A stretch of 35,096 bases of DNA. Source: JANSXG01 sp965652425 (GTDB taxonomy: Bacteria > Planctomycetota > Phycisphaerae > Phycisphaerales > UBA1924). A program made the translations under genes and the position numbers. Shown one piece after another: positions 33,704 through 35,096 of this stretch. The notes beneath the pieces were generated by a model that worked only from the letters and a program-made list of their open reading frames with translations, did no database searches and was not told the origin of the DNA. The first letter of the stretch is position 1. The number at the start of each line of letters is the position of its first letter. Location: NCBI GenBank assembly GCA_965652425.1, contig CBFGVX010000026.1, positions 1-35,096 of the forward strand, written 5' to 3'.

Positions 33704-34879
33704 TCAGAAATCGAACGACCGCTGACGCCAGTCCGTCGCCGGACGCTCCGGCAGCCCGGCCTTCTGCTCCTCAGTCAGCACGCCCAACAATTGATCGTAA
33801 AAGCGAAGCTGCAGCTCCCGCATGCGATTCTGCGCCTCGCGTGCTTCGTCGCTCCGCTGACCGCCCCACATGTCCTGCAGGCGCATGCTCGCCTCACGCT
33901 CGCGCTGCGCACGAGCCAGCACATCGCGAAGCCGCGAAGACTCCGCCTCCCAGTTCGCCTTCACCGTATCGATGAACTCCCGCTGCTCGCCCGTCAGACT
34001 GTCCAGCGCGAGCGCACGCTCAAGGCCTGTGTCCACATACGAATCCCGGTAAATCTCCGGATACGCCGCACGGTTGTACCGGCTCGTCAGCTCCGCGCTC
34101 GCCTCCTCACCGAGCCGCGAGCTCAGGAGCGTCAGGTACCGCTCATGAATAGCGCGAACCTGGATCAACTCGTCCCGCACCGTCGCGAAGATCTCGTTGA
34201 ACTTCTCCATGTTCTGCATCCAGTTGCCATCCTGACCCAGCGCCTCCGCCGCTTCCTGCTGCTCGTCGGCGACGCGCCGGTACGCCCGCAGCTTCCGGTC
34301 CAGTTCCACCTCGTACTGCTCGACCACATCCGTGATCAGTTCCCGCTGTTCATCGTCGAGCTGCATCTCCTCCGTCAGCACCACCAGGTCCACGCCCGCC
34401 CCGCTGATCATCTGCTCCTGACGGGTGATCGCCCGCCCGCGGAACCGACGACGCTCGAACTTCTCCCACTTGGGCAGCTGCTCTTCCGTCAGCAGGATCT
34501 TCACATCCTCATAGAACCGCTCGCCGAGCTCCTCGGACTTCTCCTCGAAGTCCGCCAGCCGCCGCCCCAGTTCCTGCCACACCGCGGGGTCGCGCGTCCG
34601 CTGGAACTCGTCCCGAGCGCCCGAGGACATCTCGCTCGCCACCGCCGACATCTCGCCGAACTCCGACTGCACCACCGAGAACAACTCCGTCGCGATCTCC
34701 TTCTGAACCTCGTCGAACTCCAGCATCCGAACCATCATGTCGAACTCGCGCTGGTTCACCGGCGGGTTGTTGATCGAGTTCCCACCTCCCCGGAAGAACT
34801 GCCCGTGCGCCTCAACGCCCAACCCCAGCACCAGCCCGCAGGCCAGCACCATCCCGATCCAGAGTCTTCTCAATTGCAT
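33704..34879 (-). CDS. Secreted helical protein with LTxxQ-like motifs (paralogue 1)
   Basis: The 391-residue product has a signal peptide ending near VEAHGQ (residue 27) and no membrane segment after it. LTxxQ-like motifs fall at 130-134 (LTEEQ), 174-178 (LDDEQ), 294-299 (SLTGEQ) and 368-372 (LTEEQ). AYPEIY lies near 272-277 and EFDEVQKEIA at 54-63. The long, highly charged helices suggest a coiled-coil or hairpin bundle. The protein is first in the three-gene tandem array that leads into the secretion operon. Function unknown; a Spy/CpxP-like periplasmic role or an accessory secretion factor are both only guesses. Confidence 0.72.
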   Translation of the reverse strand: MQLRRLWIGMVLACGLVLGLGVEAHGQFFRGGGNSINNPPVNQREFDMMVRMLEFDEVQKEIATELFSVVQSEFGEMSAVASEMSSGARDEFQRTRDPAVWQELGRRLADFEEKSEELGERFYEDVKILLTEEQLPKWEKFERRRFRGRAITRQEQMISGAGVDLVVLTEEMQLDDEQRELITDVVEQYEVELDRKLRAYRRVADEQQEAAEALGQDGNWMQNMEKFNEIFATVRDELIQVRAIHERYLTLLSSRLGEEASAELTSRYNRAAYPEIYRDSYVDTGLERALALDSLTGEQREFIDTVKANWEAESSRLRDVLARAQREREASMRLQDMWGGQRSDEAREAQNRMRELQLRFYDQLLGVLTEEQKAGLPERPATDWRQRSFDF

Positions 34880-35096
34880 GGTTCAGCGGTCCTCAGGAAA
34901 AATGTCAACCGATCCTCAAAGGATCATCGGGATTCATGGTGATGCGGCAACCCGCCGGAACAATCCAGCCAGCCCGCCGCATGAGACTACCCACGATACG
35001 CCGCGGAGTTTCACCAAATCACCATCTCAGCACCGGGAATTCGCTCACCCGCCGCCTTCAGATGCACGCCCGAGTTCGGCCCCCCGATCCCGCGCC
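34880..35096 (-). other. Upstream region of the paralogue array (window edge)
   Basis: About 217 bp precede the first paralogue. A TTGACA hexamer (complement near 34907) lies too close to the start codon to have a -10 before it. A small GATCC-TCAAA-GGATC repeat is at 34913-34927. No gene or firm promoter was seen. Confidence 0.4.

Noticed and set aside
17102..34879. Possibility that the secretion cluster encodes a type IV pilus
   Set aside because: The GspG calcium-loop C-terminus, a GspK-type pseudopilin and the G-H-I-J-K order fit type II secretion. No PilT or PilQ-type genes were seen.

Overview
The window most likely comes from a high-GC, Gram-negative-type bacterium of the Planctomycetota, probably class Phycisphaerae. 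This assignment is inferred from gene content. A secreted protein carries tandem 'GACC...DGSC' cysteine-rich repeats and ends in a dockerin-like EF-hand pair, a combination I associate with Phycisphaerae. KdsA (Kdo synthesis) and a full type II secretion system imply an outer membrane, and McsA/McsB are present. The 16S rRNA part was recognised but not classified phylogenetically.

Layout. (1) 1-1270: the 5' half of a minus-strand 16S rRNA gene, its roughly 430-nt leader with several hairpins and a boxA-like element, and a near-consensus sigma-70 promoter. (2) 1355-5289: a minus-strand gene run panD-kdsA-mcsA-mcsB-comF (listed 5' to 3'), reading toward rrn. (3) 5439-7127: an orphan double-PAS histidine kinase on the plus strand, convergent with (4) 7162-8787, a cysteine-rich secreted protein with a dockerin-like C-terminus; a hairpin plus T-tract between them terminates the latter. 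(5) 9034-11103: a VKOR-DsbA-DsbA fusion divergent from the cysteine-rich gene. (6) 11126-17101: the four-gene DNA-repair cluster Exo-Lig-Lhr-Core-MPE, joined by three ATGA stop/start overlaps. (7) 17102-30735: a minus-strand type II secretion cluster in the order E-F-G-H-I-J-K-L-M-C-D, followed by a one-base-overlapping gene for a probable beta-propeller protein. (8) 30954-34879: three tandem, colinear genes for related secreted helical proteins with recurring LTxxQ-like motifs.

How parts may work together. The VKOR-DsbA fusion could oxidise thiols in the periplasm, which the neighbouring 38-cysteine secreted protein would need. The type II system exports folded, often disulfide-bonded proteins. 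The three LTxxQ-like paralogues sit directly upstream of the secretion operon on the same strand and are the least explained part of the window. They and the propeller gene at the end of the operon are the best candidates for undescribed, lineage-specific components. The DNA-repair cluster is a known bacterial system and appears complete here.

No transposons, CRISPR arrays or tRNA genes were seen. Long antisense open frames are frequent but are explained by high-GC codon bias.
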